Below are positions 29,825 to 38,405 of a stretch of 64,000 nt of DNA, one piece after another (positions within the stretch are counted from its first letter, which is position 1; every line of letters starts with the position of its first letter). The DNA is taken from NCBI GenBank assembly GCA_041746635.1, contig JBGTGQ010000066.1, forward strand, positions 1 to 64,000, in the 5' to 3' direction. The translations under genes and the position numbers were made by a program. Under the pieces are notes generated by a model. It did no database searches. It saw nothing but the letters and a program-made list of their open reading frames with translations, and was not told the origin of the DNA. The stretch is from CAMASH01 sp041746635 (lineage in GTDB: Bacteria; Verrucomicrobiota; Verrucomicrobiia; Chthoniobacterales; Terrimicrobiaceae).

Positions 29825-30208
29825 TTACTTGATTTCGACCTTGGCGCCAGCCGCTTCGATCTTTTTCTTGATCTCTTCGGCTTCTTCCTTGGTGACGCCT
29901 TCTTTGAGCGCCTTGGGAGCGCTTTCGACGAGGGTCTTGGCCTCGGCCAGACCCAGGCCGGAGACGGCGGCGCGGACTTCTTTGATGACCGCGATTTTGT
30001 TTCCACCGGCTTCGGTGAGAATGACGTCGAAGGAGGTTTTTTCCTCGGCGGCGGGAGCGGCTCCCCCGGCGGGTGCACCAGCGGCGGCGACTGCCACAGG
30101 TGCGGCGGCGCTGACGCCCCATTTTTCTTCGAGTTGTTTCACCAGATCAGCGATTTCCAGGACGGTAAGGGCGCTGAGTTGGTCAACGATGTTTTGTGTT
30201 TCTGCCAT
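29825..30208 (-). CDS. rplL: 50S ribosomal protein L7/L12
   Basis: The 127-residue protein has an N-terminal dimerisation helix region (LSALTVLEIADLVKQLEEKW), an Ala/Gly/Pro hinge (about residues 36-55) and the conserved C-terminal domain with EKTSFDVILTEAG and VKEGVTKEEAEEIKKKIEAAGA-type factor-binding helices. It forms the ribosomal stalk with L10 and recruits translation factors. It sits 147 bases downstream of rplJ and is followed by a hairpin and rpoB. Confidence 0.98.
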   Translation of the reverse strand: MAETQNIVDQLSALTVLEIADLVKQLEEKWGVSAAAPVAVAAAGAPAGGAAPAAEEKTSFDVILTEAGGNKIAVIKEVRAAVSGLGLAEAKTLVESAPKALKEGVTKEEAEEIKKKIEAAGAKVEIK

Positions 30209-30355
30209 TGTGTGTTTTTGGTGTGGTATCGTCGCGTCCCGAAGCCTCAGGACATTTGAGGCCGGCAGCCGCCGACCCGACGAGGAACCTGTGTTGTTTT
30301 TTTGTTTTCTCCCGAAGCGTGGCTTCTTACGTCCGGGAAATCTTTGGGAATCTTC

Positions 30356-30868
30356 CTAGCCTTGGGCTTCGGCCTTGGCCTTGAGGATGCGGGCCAGGCT
30401 GGCGCCTGGTTCGTTGAGCACGCGGACGAGCTTGGTCGCCGGGGCAAGTAGAAGGCCGAGCAGTTTGGCTCGCAGGACTTCTTTCGATGGCAAATCCGCC
30501 AGGGATTTGATCTGATCCGCGGTGAGGATGACATTATCAAGGATGCCGGCGCGAATCGGAGGTTTCTCGAACTCCGCGACAAAGGTCTTGAGGATCTTGG
30601 CGGCGGCGCAGATGTCGCTTTCGCCAGTGATCATGGCGGTCTGACCGCTGAGAGAACCATTCAGCTCGGGAAGCCCGAGATCTTTCATGGCGCGCTTGAC
30701 GAAGGTATTCTTGACGACGTGGCATTCCGCTCCGGCTCCGGCCAGGCGGGTGCGCAGTTCTTCAAAATGTTTGACCTGCATGCCGGAATAATCGGCAATG
30801 AGGAGGAAGGGCGATTTTTTCAGCTTCGCCTGAACGTCGGAAACAATGGTGGCTTTTTCGGGTCTCAT
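30356..30868 (-). CDS. rplJ: 50S ribosomal protein L10
   Basis: The 170-residue product starts MRPEKATIVSDVQAKL and contains the L10 core with LRTRLAGAGAECHVVKNTFVKRA. The C-terminal helix that carries L7/L12 dimers follows. L10 also normally represses its own operon by binding its leader. Here rplJ starts only 10 bases after rplA, so a separate L10 leader must lie within rplA or be absent. Confidence 0.97.
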   Translation of the reverse strand: MRPEKATIVSDVQAKLKKSPFLLIADYSGMQVKHFEELRTRLAGAGAECHVVKNTFVKRAMKDLGLPELNGSLSGQTAMITGESDICAAAKILKTFVAEFEKPPIRAGILDNVILTADQIKSLADLPSKEVLRAKLLGLLLAPATKLVRVLNEPGASLARILKAKAEAQG

Positions 30869-30878
30869 GGCGCGTAAA

Positions 30879-31580
30879 TTAGTTTTTCAGGAACGGGGCG
30901 GGATCGACGCTCACGCCGGGGCTCATGGTTGCGCTCAGGGTGATGGTTTCGACGAAAGAGCCCTTGGCCGTGGCCGGGCGGGATTTGACGACGGCATCGA
31001 TGACCGCGCTGCCGTTTTCCACGAGAGCGGTCTCGTCAAAAGAAAACTTGCCGACAGGCACGGCCACATTGGCGTTTTTGTCGAGTTTGAACTCGATCCG
31101 GCCGGCCTTGACTTCCTTGATGGCTTTGGCGGTGTCATCCGTCACGGTTCCCGTCTTGGGATTCGGCATTAGCCCGCGGGGCCCGAGAACTTTGCCGAGT
31201 TTTTTCACTTCGGCCATGGCAGCCGGAGTGGCCACCGCGACGTCAAAGTCGGAAAATCCTCCGGTCACTTTTTTGATCAAATCTTCATAACCGACAAACT
31301 CCGCGCCAGCTTCCCGGGCGGCATCCGCTGCGGGTCCGGTGGCGAAAACCAGCACCCGGACATTTTTGCCGCTGCCGTGTGGAAGCGGGCAGGTGCCGCG
31401 CACCATCTGGTCGCTTTGCTTGGGGTCAACCCCGAGCTTGAAAGAAATCGTGACGGTCTGATCGAACTTTGTCGCCGGCAAATTTTTGAGAGTTTTCACC
31501 GCTTCGGAGAGCGGGTATTTGCGCTTGCCGTCCACTTTTTCAGCGGCGGCGCGGTAACGTTTGCTGCGTTTTTTTTGCAT
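30879..31580 (-). CDS. rplA: 50S ribosomal protein L1
   Basis: The 233-residue protein has the L1 signatures LGVDPKQSDQMVRGTCPLPHG and LGPRGLMPNPKTGTVTDD, which lead into the 23S rRNA-binding core. It is the first gene of the transcript rplA-rplJ-rplL-rpoB-rpoC-rpsB-tsf, with a strong sigma-70-type promoter about 90 bases upstream. Unusually, rplK is not directly upstream; a divergent RNA-binding-protein gene intervenes. Confidence 0.97.
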   Translation of the reverse strand: MQKKRSKRYRAAAEKVDGKRKYPLSEAVKTLKNLPATKFDQTVTISFKLGVDPKQSDQMVRGTCPLPHGSGKNVRVLVFATGPAADAAREAGAEFVGYEDLIKKVTGGFSDFDVAVATPAAMAEVKKLGKVLGPRGLMPNPKTGTVTDDTAKAIKEVKAGRIEFKLDKNANVAVPVGKFSFDETALVENGSAVIDAVVKSRPATAKGSFVETITLSATMSPGVSVDPAPFLKN

Positions 31581-31671
31581 GATGTTTGGCAGTTCAATCG
31601 ATCGGCCGAAGCAAATCTCCTGCTTGGATAAATGGTGTTGCGACCCGACTAGGTGCTAGCGGGAACCGATG

Positions 31672-31699
31672 AGAATATGAAAATCAGCCCGTCTGTCAA
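31672..31699 (-). promoter_or_regulatory. Sigma-70-type promoter for rplA-rplJL-rpoBC-rpsB-tsf
   Basis: On the minus strand TTGACA (31694-31699) and TATTCT (31672-31677) are separated by 16 bases, close to the sigma-70 consensus. Transcription would begin near 31665, giving a leader of about 85 bases before rplA. It lies in the 314-base spacer 31581-31894; the other half should hold the promoter of the divergent RRM gene, for which only a weak TTGCAG-N17-AATATG (31805-31833) is visible. Confidence 0.7.
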
Positions 31700-31894
31700 A
31701 ATGTATTTTCTATTTTCTCCTAAAATCGCTCTCTCCGATCTAAGTCTGAACTTTACATTACAAGAGAAAAGCAGGATTCTCCGCAGCGGTTAAAACGCGA
31801 TTTCTTGCAGCTGGAACGTAGTGAAGCAATATGCCCGCCCGCGCCTGATGCTTTGAGAATTGGCGATGGCCTCTGAACCTTAAACTCGCATATC

Positions 31895-32281
31895 ATGAAA
31901 CTCTACGTCGGCAACCTCTCCTTCCAAACCACGGAAGGAGCGTTGGAAGAACTTTTCACCCCATTCGGCACTGTCACCGAAGCCCTTCTGGTCATGGATA
32001 AATTGACACAACGCCCTCGTGGCTTTGGTTTTGTTACCATGGGATCAGCAGAGGAGGCCCAAAAAGCCATCGAAGGATTGAACGGACAAACGGTGGACGG
32101 ACGCGCCCTGATCGTCAATGAAGCCCGGCCCCGGGAAGAACGTCCCCCGCGTCGCGACTTTGGCGGCGGCGGGGGTGGTGGAAGCCGCGGCGGCGGTGGC
32201 GGCGGTTATCGTGGTGGGGGCGGAGGAAGCCGTGGGGGAGGCGGCGGTGGCGGATACCGCGATCGGGGCGACCGTCGTTAG
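31895..32281 (+). CDS. Glycine-rich RRM RNA-binding protein
   Basis: The 128-residue protein has one RNA-recognition motif (residues 1-80): RNP2 is LYVGNL and RNP1 is RGFGFVTM. A tail of about 45 residues follows, made of Gly runs with Arg, Ser and Tyr (GGGGG blocks and GGYR). Bacterial proteins of this type are often cold-inducible RNA chaperones. It is monocistronic and ends at a strong terminator. The start ATG 31895 has no clear ribosome-binding site, and a leader of 60-100 bases is likely. It stands between rplA and rplK in opposite orientation to both. Confidence 0.93.
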   Translation: MKLYVGNLSFQTTEGALEELFTPFGTVTEALLVMDKLTQRPRGFGFVTMGSAEEAQKAIEGLNGQTVDGRALIVNEARPREERPPRRDFGGGGGGGSRGGGGGGYRGGGGGSRGGGGGGGYRDRGDRR

Positions 32282-32311
32282 TTCGCTCTTTCCATAATCC
32301 AAATTTTAAAC

Positions 32312-32344
32312 AAAAAGGGGCATCTTGGTAGATGCCCCTTTTTT
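32312..32344. terminator. Bidirectional terminator between the RRM gene and rplK
   Basis: GGGGCATC and GATGCCCC form a perfect stem around TTGGTA, flanked by AAAAA on the left and TTTTTT on the right. It can therefore stop transcripts from both sides: the + strand RRM gene and the minus strand rplK. Confidence 0.92.
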
Positions 32345-32367
32345 GCTGGGAAAATTGCGAGTGAGAA

Positions 32368-32793
32368 CTATTCGGTGACCTCGATTCCCATTTGGCGGGC
32401 CGTGCCGCAAATGGTGCGAAACCCGGCTTCCTCGCTGCGGGCATTGAGGTCCTTGCTCTTGATTTTTACGATGTCCAGAATCTGCTTCTTGGTCAGTTTG
32501 GCCACCTTGATTTTGTTCGGTTCCTTGGAACCCGAGGCAAGTCCGGCGGCTTTTTTCAACAACACCGACGCCGGAGGCGACTTGGTGATGAAGGAAAAGG
32601 TCTTGTCCTTGTAAACGGTGATGACCACGGGAAGGATGTCGCCGGCCTGCTTCTGCGTGGCCGCGTTGAATTCCTTGCAGAAGGCCATGATATTGACGCC
32701 CTGCTGACCGAGGGCGGGTCCGACCGGAGGCGCAGGATTGGCCTGGCCGGCGGGAATTTGCAGTTTGATCTGTCCGACGATTTCTTTTGCCAT
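32368..32793 (-). CDS. rplK: 50S ribosomal protein L11
   Basis: The 141-residue protein starts MAKEIVGQIKLQIPAGQANP. It contains PPVGPALGQQGVNIMAFCKEFN, the proline switch and N-terminal domain, and ends in a C-terminal rRNA-binding domain with GTARQMGIEV. ATG 32793 is the normal start; the frame is open 21 codons further up. The gene is separated from rplA by the RRM gene and ends at the bidirectional terminator, so it forms its own transcript or reads from lptF. No secE or nusG is next to it. Confidence 0.97.
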   Translation of the reverse strand: MAKEIVGQIKLQIPAGQANPAPPVGPALGQQGVNIMAFCKEFNAATQKQAGDILPVVITVYKDKTFSFITKSPPASVLLKKAAGLASGSKEPNKIKVAKLTKKQILDIVKIKSKDLNARSEEAGFRTICGTARQMGIEVTE

Positions 32794-32871
32794 AATAGAG
32801 AGTGCCGCCCGGGTAGGGCGGAAAGGGTCAGAAAGCAACCACGCAACGCCCGGCAAGGCAAGAGGATTTTC

Positions 32872-33981
32872 CTATTTTTTGGAAAGCCGCCAGAAAAGAA
32901 ACCCTCCCAGCGTCATGAAAATCAGATTCGGCGCCCAGATCAACAGGGACGGAAGCGCCGCGGCATTCCCGCGAAAGGTATCCGCCATGATGATGAAAAA
33001 GAAATACGTGAAAGCCACGACAAGGCTCAAAGCGAAACCCACGGACGTTTCCTTGCGGTGGGTGGTGATGCCGAGGGGAATCGCGATCAAGGCAAAGGCC
33101 ACGCAGGCCAGCGAGGCGGAAAAGCGCTTGTTGAATTCCACCTTGGCCTCGTGCAGTTTGCCATCCGCCCCCTTGTCCATGAATTCTTTCAGCTCGGACA
33201 GGGTGTAAGAACTGAGCCGGCGCCCCGAAAGATATTCCTTGTAAAACTGGGTGAGCGAAATGGGAAAGACCCCCTCACTCAAAACAATTCCCTGGCGGAT
33301 CTTGGTAATGTCCCGCGGCTCCTTGTCATCCCGTTGTTCAAAACGGGCGTCAAAGAGTTTCATCAACAGCCGCGAGTTGGCCGGATCGGCCGTGATGATG
33401 CCTTCCTTGGCGTGGATCATTTTGGTCGGCTCATTGGCCGAATTGATTTCGAAAACGATGAGATTTCTCAGCGTGTCCCCGTCCTTGCCCCCGACATAAA
33501 CGCGCCGGTCGGGAAACTGATCCACCACTTCGTCGGCTCGGAACAGGGCGGCCGGATTGCTCGTCGCGATATCGACGATGGCCCGGGTCATGTGCTGTTC
33601 CGCCTTGGGGGCGATCTCGATATTGATCCAAAAGCAAATCGCGGTCAGCACCAGCGAAAGCAGAAAAACCGGCACACAAATTCGGGGGACACTGACCCCA
33701 TTGGCCTTCAGGGCAATTAATTCGTTGTCGGCGGAAATACGCCCAAAAACGAGCAGGATGCCGGTCAGAAATCCCCAGGGAATGGTAAATGTCAGGGAAA
33801 ACGGCAGCACGAGCAACAAGAAGGCAAGCACTGTCCCGATGGGCACATCGGGATTGTTGATGATCACGTCGAGCAACTCCTTGAAAAGATTGCCCAGCAC
33901 CAGCACGAGGCTGAGGACGACGACTCCAAAAAAAGCCGTCGCCACCACGCTGGAACCCACATAGCGATCAATGATTTTCAT
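32872..33981 (-). CDS. lptF: LPS export permease, LptF/LptG (YjgP/YjgQ) family
   Basis: The 369-residue inner-membrane protein has six transmembrane segments, three before and three after a periplasmic beta-jellyroll domain (about residues 130-260). It starts MKIIDRYVGSSVV; the first helices (LSLVLVLGNLFKELLDVI, LPFSLTFTIPWGFLTGILLVFGR) and SADNELIALKANG are typical of the family. LptFG with LptB2 extracts LPS for transport to the surface. Only one copy is present here, so the partner must be elsewhere. It is upstream of rplK on the same strand with a 78-base gap. Confidence 0.85.
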   Translation of the reverse strand: MKIIDRYVGSSVVATAFFGVVVLSLVLVLGNLFKELLDVIINNPDVPIGTVLAFLLLVLPFSLTFTIPWGFLTGILLVFGRISADNELIALKANGVSVPRICVPVFLLSLVLTAICFWINIEIAPKAEQHMTRAIVDIATSNPAALFRADEVVDQFPDRRVYVGGKDGDTLRNLIVFEINSANEPTKMIHAKEGIITADPANSRLLMKLFDARFEQRDDKEPRDITKIRQGIVLSEGVFPISLTQFYKEYLSGRRLSSYTLSELKEFMDKGADGKLHEAKVEFNKRFSASLACVAFALIAIPLGITTHRKETSVGFALSLVVAFTYFFFIIMADTFRGNAAALPSLLIWAPNLIFMTLGGFLFWRLSKK

Positions 33982-34070
33982 CCAAAACAAATCTTTTTGC
34001 CGCCGACCCCACAAAGGGAACAGAAACGGCCCGATGGAATTAGGCCATCAGGACATCAGGTTCAAGCGTT

Positions 34071-35318
34071 TTACCAAAAGCCCAACGCCTTCCGCTCCAC
34101 CTCGCCACTCTGCTCGAAGTCGTGGCGGCGCAGCCAGGACTCGATTTCCTCAAGGTGCAACGCACCCCACGGCACAATCACGCGGCGATAGTCTTTCAAG
34201 GACGATTCAATTTCGGAAACCAACCGATCATTGCGTGAATGGAGGATATCCTGCATGACCTGTGTCTGCGCCCCTTCGTCACTGAGCGGCGAGTCGGGAT
34301 CGGACAGCATCTTGAGCACGTCCCGCAAATTCTCCGATTGAAAAATGCTGATGACCGTGAGGATGAAGGCGATCGTCTGCGGATGGAAGGTGTCCACGTC
34401 CACGTCCGCGTGTTTGAAGTCGATGAAGTCGATTCCGGAGGGCACCGTCTCGGTCCTGGCCGCGTCCTCCGGATTTTCTGATCGTTCCGCGTCCTCCGCC
34501 TTGCGAACCTTTTTGTTCCGGAGGCCACTCGTCACGTGGTCGGTGTAAACGCTCTCCTCCTGCGAAGTCACATTGAGCAAACGGGCCACGCGCGAGTATT
34601 TCAGCCCCCCCTTGCCCAGCAAAGCTTGATGATCCGTCACCCCTTCGACCAACACCACCGACGGCACCTCCGGGTTCGCTTCGGGCAGCACCTCGGAATA
34701 AAATTCTCCCTCCGCAATGTGCATCATGCCGGTCAGTCGCACTTCGTTGTCGCCGGATTTGAATTGCCGCTCCAAGAGGTAAATCCCGTCCAATCGCACC
34801 CGCACATAGCCGCCGGACATGGTCTCAATTTCCGCCGACAATCCAAACAAAACCGATAGCACCGCAAAGACCACCGCCGCAAACCCCATGGAAGAACCCG
34901 CCAGCAAAGTATGCTTCCAGGAAAACACCGGACCGTCCCGCAAGGCCAACGGCCAGGCCCAAGCCCCGGTCCGCCGCCCGAAAAGAATCCAAACCCCGAC
35001 GCCCAGAAAAATCTGCGCCGTCGCCAGCCAAAACATCAAATGAGGGACCTTCCAGTACCCTAGCGGGAAAGCAAAGCCAGGCCCGGCCCACCACAAAAAC
35101 AAAATCAGCGGCACCAGGACGCGCTTCGGCACCCGCGGACTCAGCGCCACCATTCCCGCCGCGACCAGGCTGGCGGCCAGAACGAGGAATGCCAGAAGGT
35201 TCCGCGACGACTCCAGCCAATAAGAATCGCTATTCGGCGACACCACCTCGTCCACGACCGACAGCGCCCCGTCCGCCAGAAAAGCCAGCCAGAACAAATT
35301 GACGCAAACGCGAAGCAC
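34071..35318 (-). CDS. Membrane protein with a TraB/TIKI-like domain
   Basis: The 415-residue protein starts with a GTG at 35318 and four or five N-terminal membrane helices. A soluble C-terminal half follows with the TraB/GumN/TIKI pattern: LTGMMHIAEGEFY (a GTxH-like strand), VVLVEGVTDH (the glutamate strand), and near the end VIVPWGALHLEEIESWLRRHDF (the GAGHL-type motif). TIKI-like domains are metal-dependent proteases or membrane-signalling modules, and several residues fit. The family call is tentative and the function is unknown. Confidence 0.6.
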   Translation of the reverse strand: MLRVCVNLFWLAFLADGALSVVDEVVSPNSDSYWLESSRNLLAFLVLAASLVAAGMVALSPRVPKRVLVPLILFLWWAGPGFAFPLGYWKVPHLMFWLATAQIFLGVGVWILFGRRTGAWAWPLALRDGPVFSWKHTLLAGSSMGFAAVVFAVLSVLFGLSAEIETMSGGYVRVRLDGIYLLERQFKSGDNEVRLTGMMHIAEGEFYSEVLPEANPEVPSVVLVEGVTDHQALLGKGGLKYSRVARLLNVTSQEESVYTDHVTSGLRNKKVRKAEDAERSENPEDAARTETVPSGIDFIDFKHADVDVDTFHPQTIAFILTVISIFQSENLRDVLKMLSDPDSPLSDEGAQTQVMQDILHSRNDRLVSEIESSLKDYRRVIVPWGALHLEEIESWLRRHDFEQSGEVERKALGFW

Positions 35319-35504
35319 AAGGAAATCCTAATCGAAAAACCCCCCGCGTCGCGCGATTTTTCGGCAAAACCCATTGACTTCAGGGCGTCCCAACTTGAAG
35401 CCCACATGGTCCGAGGGACTTTTCGCCGCAAATCTCGAAGTGCGCGCGATGATGGCAAGGGCTGCAATCTGGTATCAGTTCGTCTCGAATGGCGGGGAAA
35501 AGCG

Positions 35505-36179
35505 ATGGCCAACCGGGCCGAGGCGGACTATATCGCCTCCATGCTCACTCTTTATCTTCTCCGCCACGGACAGACTTCCTTCAGCCGGGCCAATGCCTTC
35601 TGCGGCGCAGCCCTCAATCCCGACCTCACCGAGGATGGACACAAAATGGCCGAGTGCTTTGCCAAGGCCTACTCCGCCACGCCGTGGCAGGCGATCTTCA
35701 CCAGTCCGCTCAAGCGCACCTTGGAAACGGCCCATCCGCTTTGCAACGTCACCGGGATGTCCCCGCAGGTCCGGGACGGGCTCAAGGAAATTAGCTACGG
35801 CAAATGGGAGGGCAAAACCGTGAAGGAGGTGTCGGCGGAATACCACGACGATTATCTGGCCTGGACAGCCGATCCGGCTTGGTATCCGCCCACGGATGGC
35901 GAGGCGGCCGTTTCCATTGCGCACCGTTCCCTTCAGGTGGTCGAGGAAATCCAGAAAGTTTACGACGAGGGGAACGTGCTGATCGTCTCGCACAAGGCCA
36001 CCATTCGCATTCTCATGTGTTCGCTGCTGGGGATCGACGTCGGACGTTTCCGCTACAGGCTCGCCTGTCCTGTCGCGTCGGTCTCGATCATCGAATTTGG
36101 CAAACACGGACCATTGCTGAAATCGATGGCGGACCGCAGTCATCTCGACGACCGGCTGAGAAATCAGCCGGGAACTTAG
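35505..36179 (+). CDS. Histidine phosphatase family protein
   Basis: The protein (about 224 residues from ATG 35505) has the RHGQT phosphohistidine motif near its N-terminus (LTLYLLRHGQT), the SPLKRTLETA motif, the acidic EISYGKWEG region and the second catalytic His in VSHKATIRI. It belongs to the phosphoglycerate mutase/alpha-ribazole phosphatase superfamily; substrate is unclear. GGGGAAAAGCG precedes ATG 35505, but ATG 35541, just before LTLYLL, is also possible. It is transcribed divergently from the TraB-like gene and lies 200 bases before potC. Confidence 0.85.
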   Translation: MANRAEADYIASMLTLYLLRHGQTSFSRANAFCGAALNPDLTEDGHKMAECFAKAYSATPWQAIFTSPLKRTLETAHPLCNVTGMSPQVRDGLKEISYGKWEGKTVKEVSAEYHDDYLAWTADPAWYPPTDGEAAVSIAHRSLQVVEEIQKVYDEGNVLIVSHKATIRILMCSLLGIDVGRFRYRLACPVASVSIIEFGKHGPLLKSMADRSHLDDRLRNQPGT

Positions 36180-36380
36180 AGATGGCGTCGAACCCAGGCG
36201 CGAAGAAAGCCAGGCCCCCGATGACGAATAGGAATTAGTCGGGGATGTGCGGGCATTGACCCGGTGATTCGGAGCGGGGAGACCATCTTGATTGATGGCG
36301 GATTCGTGAAGTTTGCGCCACTCCCAGTTGTTCCCGCCATTGGTCTGGACGTTCCGGGATTTCCCGCTATTTTTCCGGAC

Positions 36381-37283
36381 ATGTCAGCGGTGGCTTCCTC
36401 GCCGGATCCGGTTGCGGGTTTTTTCAGGAAGTTGAACGGACCCCAGATTCAGCGCGGATTGTTCGGGGTGTGGACCGCGATCATCTTTGCCTTCCTTTAC
36501 ATCCCGATCATTCTGCTGGTGGTTTTTTCGTTCAACAGCTCGAAGCTGAATATCCGGTGGGAAGGCTTCACCTTCAAATGGTATGGGGAGCTGCTGCAGA
36601 ACAAGACGATCCTGACCGCGTTTCAAAACAGCCTCATCGTCGCGTCCGTCACGACCGTTCTGGCCACATTGCTTGGCACCATCGGCGCGTGGATGCTTTA
36701 CCGGTATCGGTTTCCATTCCAGCGCGCTCTGGGGTTGCTGATTTTTATTCCCATGGTGATTCCGGAGGTGCTGATGGGCGTGAGCCTGCTGGCATTGTTC
36801 GTTCAGACGTTCCTTTTTGCGAATCCCATCTTGGAAAACTCCCCCTTGATCCAAAGCCTCTTCGGGCAGGACTTTCGACTGAGCCTCGGTTACACCACGC
36901 TCATCATCGCGCACACGACATTTTGTTTTCCGTTCGTGCTCGTCGGTGTGCAAGCGCGGCTGCACGGGCTCGATCCCGCGCTGGAGGAAGCCGCGCTCGA
37001 TCTCGGGGCCACGCCGGTGAAGGCGTTCTGGCTCGTCATCGTGCCCTATCTTATGCCGGCGATTGTGGCGGGGGCGCTGATGTCGTTCACCCTCTCGCTC
37101 GACGAATACATTGTCAGCGTTTTTGTCACCGGCGCGGCCTCACAGACGCTTCCGCTCAAAGTTTATGGCATGGCCAAAGTGGGCTTGAACCCGCAGCTCA
37201 ACGCCATCAGCGCGATCTTTATCATCGCCACGATTTTCCTCGTCCTGTTCAGTCAACTCCTGACCCATAAGAAAAATCCATGA
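36381..37283 (+). CDS. potC: Polyamine-type ABC transporter permease PotC
   Basis: The 300-residue protein has six transmembrane helices and the binding-protein-dependent permease EAA motif near residue 200 (EEAALDLGATPVKAFWLVIVPYLMP). The first helix (IIFAFLYIPIILLVVFSFN) and SFTLSLDEYIVSVFVTG are typical of PotC/YdcV-type permeases for spermidine or putrescine. The start ATG 36381 gives a normal length; the frame is open 39 codons further but that stretch looks non-coding. It overlaps potD (ATGA). Confidence 0.9.
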   Translation: MSAVASSPDPVAGFFRKLNGPQIQRGLFGVWTAIIFAFLYIPIILLVVFSFNSSKLNIRWEGFTFKWYGELLQNKTILTAFQNSLIVASVTTVLATLLGTIGAWMLYRYRFPFQRALGLLIFIPMVIPEVLMGVSLLALFVQTFLFANPILENSPLIQSLFGQDFRLSLGYTTLIIAHTTFCFPFVLVGVQARLHGLDPALEEAALDLGATPVKAFWLVIVPYLMPAIVAGALMSFTLSLDEYIVSVFVTGAASQTLPLKVYGMAKVGLNPQLNAISAIFIIATIFLVLFSQLLTHKKNP

Positions 37284-38404
37284 ATCACAATACCCGCAAC
37301 CTCCTGTTTACCGCCCTGGCCGCCGTCGCGCTGGCCGGCTGCGGAAAAGCCCCGGCACCGGTCACCACCACCACCGCCACCCCCGAGCCTTCCGCTTCCC
37401 CCGAAGCCCAAGTCAGCGCTCCAGTCCCAGCCGGTGACGCGGAAAAGAAGCTCAGTCTTTTCTGTTGGTCGGAATATGTGCCGCAGAGTGTCATTGATCA
37501 GTTCACGAAGGAAACCGGCATTCAGGTTTCGGTCGAAAACTACGCCTCGAACGAAGAAATGTTGGCCAAGCTGCTGGCCGGTGGTGGCAGCTACGATCTG
37601 ATCCAGCCCAGCGAGTACGTGATCGAGGGATTGATCAAGGAAAACCTCCTCACCCCGATTGATCAGGCGGCAATTCCGAACATGAAAAACCTCGCACCGG
37701 AATTCGTCAACATGCCCTTCGATCCGGGCAACAAATTCACCATCCCCTACATGGCCGGGACCGTCGGCATCGTGGTGAACACCGAACTGATCAAGGACGA
37801 AATCAAAGGCTATGGCGACGTCTTCCAGGACAAATATAAAAAGAACATCGTCGTGCTCGACGACGCGCGCGAGATCGTGAGCTGGGGCCTCGACACCATC
37901 GGCGTCCCGGTCAACGAGGTCTCCGACGAGAATCTGGCCAAGGTAAAACCGGTTTTGGCCCAATGGCTGCCGCTGGTGAAGGTCTATGATTCCGACAGCC
38001 CGAAGACCGCGCTGCTGAACGGCGATGTCGCCATCGGTGTCGTCTGGGGCGGCGAGGGCGCGAAGCTTCTCGAAGCCGACAAAAAATTCAAGTGGGTCGC
38101 CCCGGCGGAAGGTTCGCACCTTTTCGTGGACAGCCTCTGCATACCCAAGACGGCCAAGCGGGCCAAGAATGCCGAGCTTTTCATGAATTTTATCCTGCGC
38201 CCGGACATCAGCGCGAAAATCTCGGAAGAATTTCCTTATTTGAACCCGAACGCCGCGGCGCGCGAGCTTCTGACGGAAGCCCAACGCAACAATCCCGCCA
38301 GCTTCCCCACCGCCGAGGAACTGGCCAACATGCAAACCTTCAAGGACATCGGGGAACAGGCTACCAAAGTGGACGAACTCGTCACCTCGCTGAAAGCTCA
38401 GTAG
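37280..38404 (+). CDS. potD: Polyamine-binding lipoprotein PotD
   Basis: The 374-residue protein has a lipoprotein signal peptide ending LAAVALAGC (Cys21). A Pro/Thr/Ala linker of about 30 residues follows, then the PotD/PotF binding domain, which starts LSLFCWSEYVPQSVIDQF. The family pattern DLIQPSEYVIEGL and TIPYMAGTVGIVVNTEL are present. Aromatic and acidic residues near CWSEY, YMAGT and VWGGE suit polyamine binding. The gene overlaps potC by 4 bases and is 1 base before potB. Confidence 0.92.
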   Translation: MNHNTRNLLFTALAAVALAGCGKAPAPVTTTTATPEPSASPEAQVSAPVPAGDAEKKLSLFCWSEYVPQSVIDQFTKETGIQVSVENYASNEEMLAKLLAGGGSYDLIQPSEYVIEGLIKENLLTPIDQAAIPNMKNLAPEFVNMPFDPGNKFTIPYMAGTVGIVVNTELIKDEIKGYGDVFQDKYKKNIVVLDDAREIVSWGLDTIGVPVNEVSDENLAKVKPVLAQWLPLVKVYDSDSPKTALLNGDVAIGVVWGGEGAKLLEADKKFKWVAPAEGSHLFVDSLCIPKTAKRAKNAELFMNFILRPDISAKISEEFPYLNPNAAARELLTEAQRNNPASFPTAEELANMQTFKDIGEQATKVDELVTSLKAQ

Positions 38405-38405
38405 G

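Noticed and set aside
36264..36380. In-frame 39-codon extension of potC
   Set aside because: The extension has no membrane or signal character expected before the first helix, and ATG 36381 gives the normal family length.
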